The translations under genes and the position numbers were made by a program. Below, piece after piece: positions 63,007 to 64,000 of a stretch of DNA of 64,000 nt (the stretch's first letter is position 1; each line of letters opens with the position of its first letter). The DNA is from an uncultured Burkholderiales bacterium (lineage in GTDB: Bacteria > Pseudomonadota > Gammaproteobacteria > Burkholderiales > Burkholderiaceae_C): positions 1-64,000 of the forward strand of contig CAMFGY010000018.1 of assembly GCA_945952065.1 (NCBI GenBank), read 5' to 3'. Under the pieces are notes generated by a model, which saw only the letters and a program-made list of their open reading frames with translations, ran no database searches and was not told the DNA's origin.

Positions 63007-63776
63007 TGAGCAAGACCCATGCCTTGACAGTCGGGCGTTGGCTGCTGCTGTCCAGTCTGTTGGCCCTGCTGAGTGCCTGTGCCAGCATTCGCGGCCCGGG
63101 CCCTCAGGGCCAGAAGCTCGATCCTTGGGAATCCTGGAATCGCAAGGTTTTCGCCTTCAATGACTCGCTGGATGAGCATGTCTTGCGCCCGGTCGCGACC
63201 GTTTACAGCGACTTGGTGCCCGCACCCATCCGCCAGTCGGTGGACAATTTCTTCAACAACATCGGCGACGCTTGGTCGGCCATCAACCTGATGCTGCAAG
63301 GGCGCCCCAGGGCCAGTGTGGAGCAGGGCATGCGCTTTGTCTTTAACTCCACCTTGGGCTTTGCCGGTTTCATTGATATCTCCACCGAAATCGGCCTGGA
63401 ACGCAAGAGCGAAGACATGGGCAAAACCTTTGGCCGCTGGGGTACGGGCACCGGGGCCTACATCGTTTGGCCATTTTTCGGCCCGTCGTCGGTGCGTGAC
63501 ACCTTGGCCATGCCTTTCGACTGGGCAGCCTCGCCCGCGCTACTCTTTCACGATGGCAACAGCAAGCTGGGCATCTTCAGCCTGAAGACCATCAATGCGC
63601 GGGCCAATTTCCTGCGCGCCAGCAGCATGCTGGAAGGGATCGCGCTGGACAAGTACACCTTCTATCGTGATGCCTATCTTCAGCGTCGTGGCAGTTTCAG
63701 CGACGACGAAGAATTTGAGGTGCTGGTGCCTGAAACCACGCCTGCTGAGAAAAGCAGCCCACAGGCCGGTCCTTGA
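63003..63776 (+). CDS. mlaA: Outer-membrane lipoprotein MlaA (VacJ)
   Basis: Outer-membrane lipoprotein that removes mislocalised phospholipids from the outer leaflet and hands them to MlaC. In the 257 residues, the signal peptide ends in lipobox LLSAC (Cys near 25), followed by PWESWNRKVFAFNDSLDE, PAPIRQSVDNFFNNIGDAWS and TFGRWGTGTGAYIVWPFFGPS, the classical VacJ signature. The start is ATG 63003 or ATG 63006, overlapping the mlaD stop. Placing mlaA inside the mlaFEDC operon is normal for betaproteobacteria but not for E. coli. Confidence 0.95.
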   Translation: MMSKTHALTVGRWLLLSSLLALLSACASIRGPGPQGQKLDPWESWNRKVFAFNDSLDEHVLRPVATVYSDLVPAPIRQSVDNFFNNIGDAWSAINLMLQGRPRASVEQGMRFVFNSTLGFAGFIDISTEIGLERKSEDMGKTFGRWGTGTGAYIVWPFFGPSSVRDTLAMPFDWAASPALLFHDGNSKLGIFSLKTINARANFLRASSMLEGIALDKYTFYRDAYLQRRGSFSDDEEFEVLVPETTPAEKSSPQAGP

Positions 63777-63866
63777 CGGGACTCCCCCTTGCGGGTGTGA
63801 ACCCAAGCCCGAGTGCCTGCGTTGCTAGGCTCATGCTCCGGCTTTTCAACCATAGGAATTGAATTC

Positions 63867-64000
63867 ATGAACGCATCCAAGCGACACCTGATGAAGGGCC
63901 TGTTGGCCTTGGCCATGGCTTGGTCCGCCGCCTCGCCAGCCCTGGCGGCTGATGCCAGCGCCCCTGATTTGCTGATTCGCCAACTCTCTTTGGAGACGAT
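63867..64000 (+). CDS. mlaC: Periplasmic phospholipid-binding protein MlaC (partial, runs off the right edge)
   Basis: Only the first 44 codons are present. A signal peptide with a basic start (MNASKRHLMKG) and hydrophobic core ends in SPALA-ADAS, followed by APDLLIRQLSLE, the usual opening of the Tol-Tol-Ttg2/MlaC domain. MlaC shuttles phospholipids across the periplasm between MlaA and MlaFEDB. ATG 63867 follows an AGGAATT ribosome binding site, 90 bases after mlaA. The frame is open to the end of the window. The call rests on the short N-terminus and on the operon. Confidence 0.88.
   Translation, partial: MNASKRHLMKGLLALAMAWSAASPALAADASAPDLLIRQLSLET

Overview
The window is a high-G+C, gene-dense chromosomal segment of a betaproteobacterium. 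The gene content and order (rpsI-erpA-anmK-M23 peptidase-tyrS, pilMNOPQ-aroKB, gltBD, mlaFEDAC, a Burkholderiales-type porin, Coq7, and a complete type II secretion locus) point to the Burkholderiales, most likely a Leptothrix/Rubrivivax/Roseateles-like lineage. This placement rests on protein features and synteny recalled from known families, not on a search. I saw no rRNA, tRNA, CRISPR array or prophage.

Layout. 1-5.1 kb is housekeeping: ribosomal protein S9, the Fe-S carrier ErpA, the cell-wall recycling kinase AnmK with an M23 peptidase, and tyrosyl-tRNA synthetase. 5.2-9.6 kb carries a large periplasmic tricorn-like protease and a cytosolic 5'-nucleotidase. 9.7-21.1 kb is a type II secretion system: gspG-H-I-J-K-L-M-N-D-E-F on the minus strand, with gspC divergent on the plus strand. 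21.2-32 kb is mixed: a CobT-like phosphoribosyltransferase lacking key acidic residues, threonine deaminase, an OsmC-like protein, Coq7, a major porin, a DUF3047 lipoprotein and a Dpp/Opp-type importer without its binding protein. 32-46 kb holds lptM, cyaY, PBP1A, the type IV pilus alignment/secretin operon pilMNOPQ, a large Ig-like-repeat lipoprotein, aroK, aroB and dgt. 46.0-46.9 kb is a RAYT transposase with its own hairpin repeats. 47-53.2 kb is glutamate synthase. 53.4-60.7 kb is a minor-pilin/PilY1 operon. 60.8-64 kb is the Mla phospholipid-transport operon, cut off inside mlaC.

How the parts fit. Two related type IV filament machines dominate: the T2SS pseudopilus and the type IV pilus (alignment complex and secretin at 35-40 kb, priming minor pilins and the PilY1 tip adhesin at 53-61 kb). 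Both need a prepilin peptidase that is not encoded here. Envelope upkeep is the second theme: PBP1A, AnmK, the M23 peptidase, LptM, MlaFEDAC and the porin.

Best candidates for something new: (1) the 824-residue Ig-repeat lipoprotein wedged between pilQ and aroK, with locally low G+C; (2) the RAYT element, whose three flanking hairpins share a conserved 13-base loop while their stems vary; (3) the CobT homologue lacking the canonical glutamates; (4) an orphan terminator with its own plausible promoter upstream of ilvA; (5) a three-copy TGTCRCGAA motif between the M23 peptidase and tyrS.
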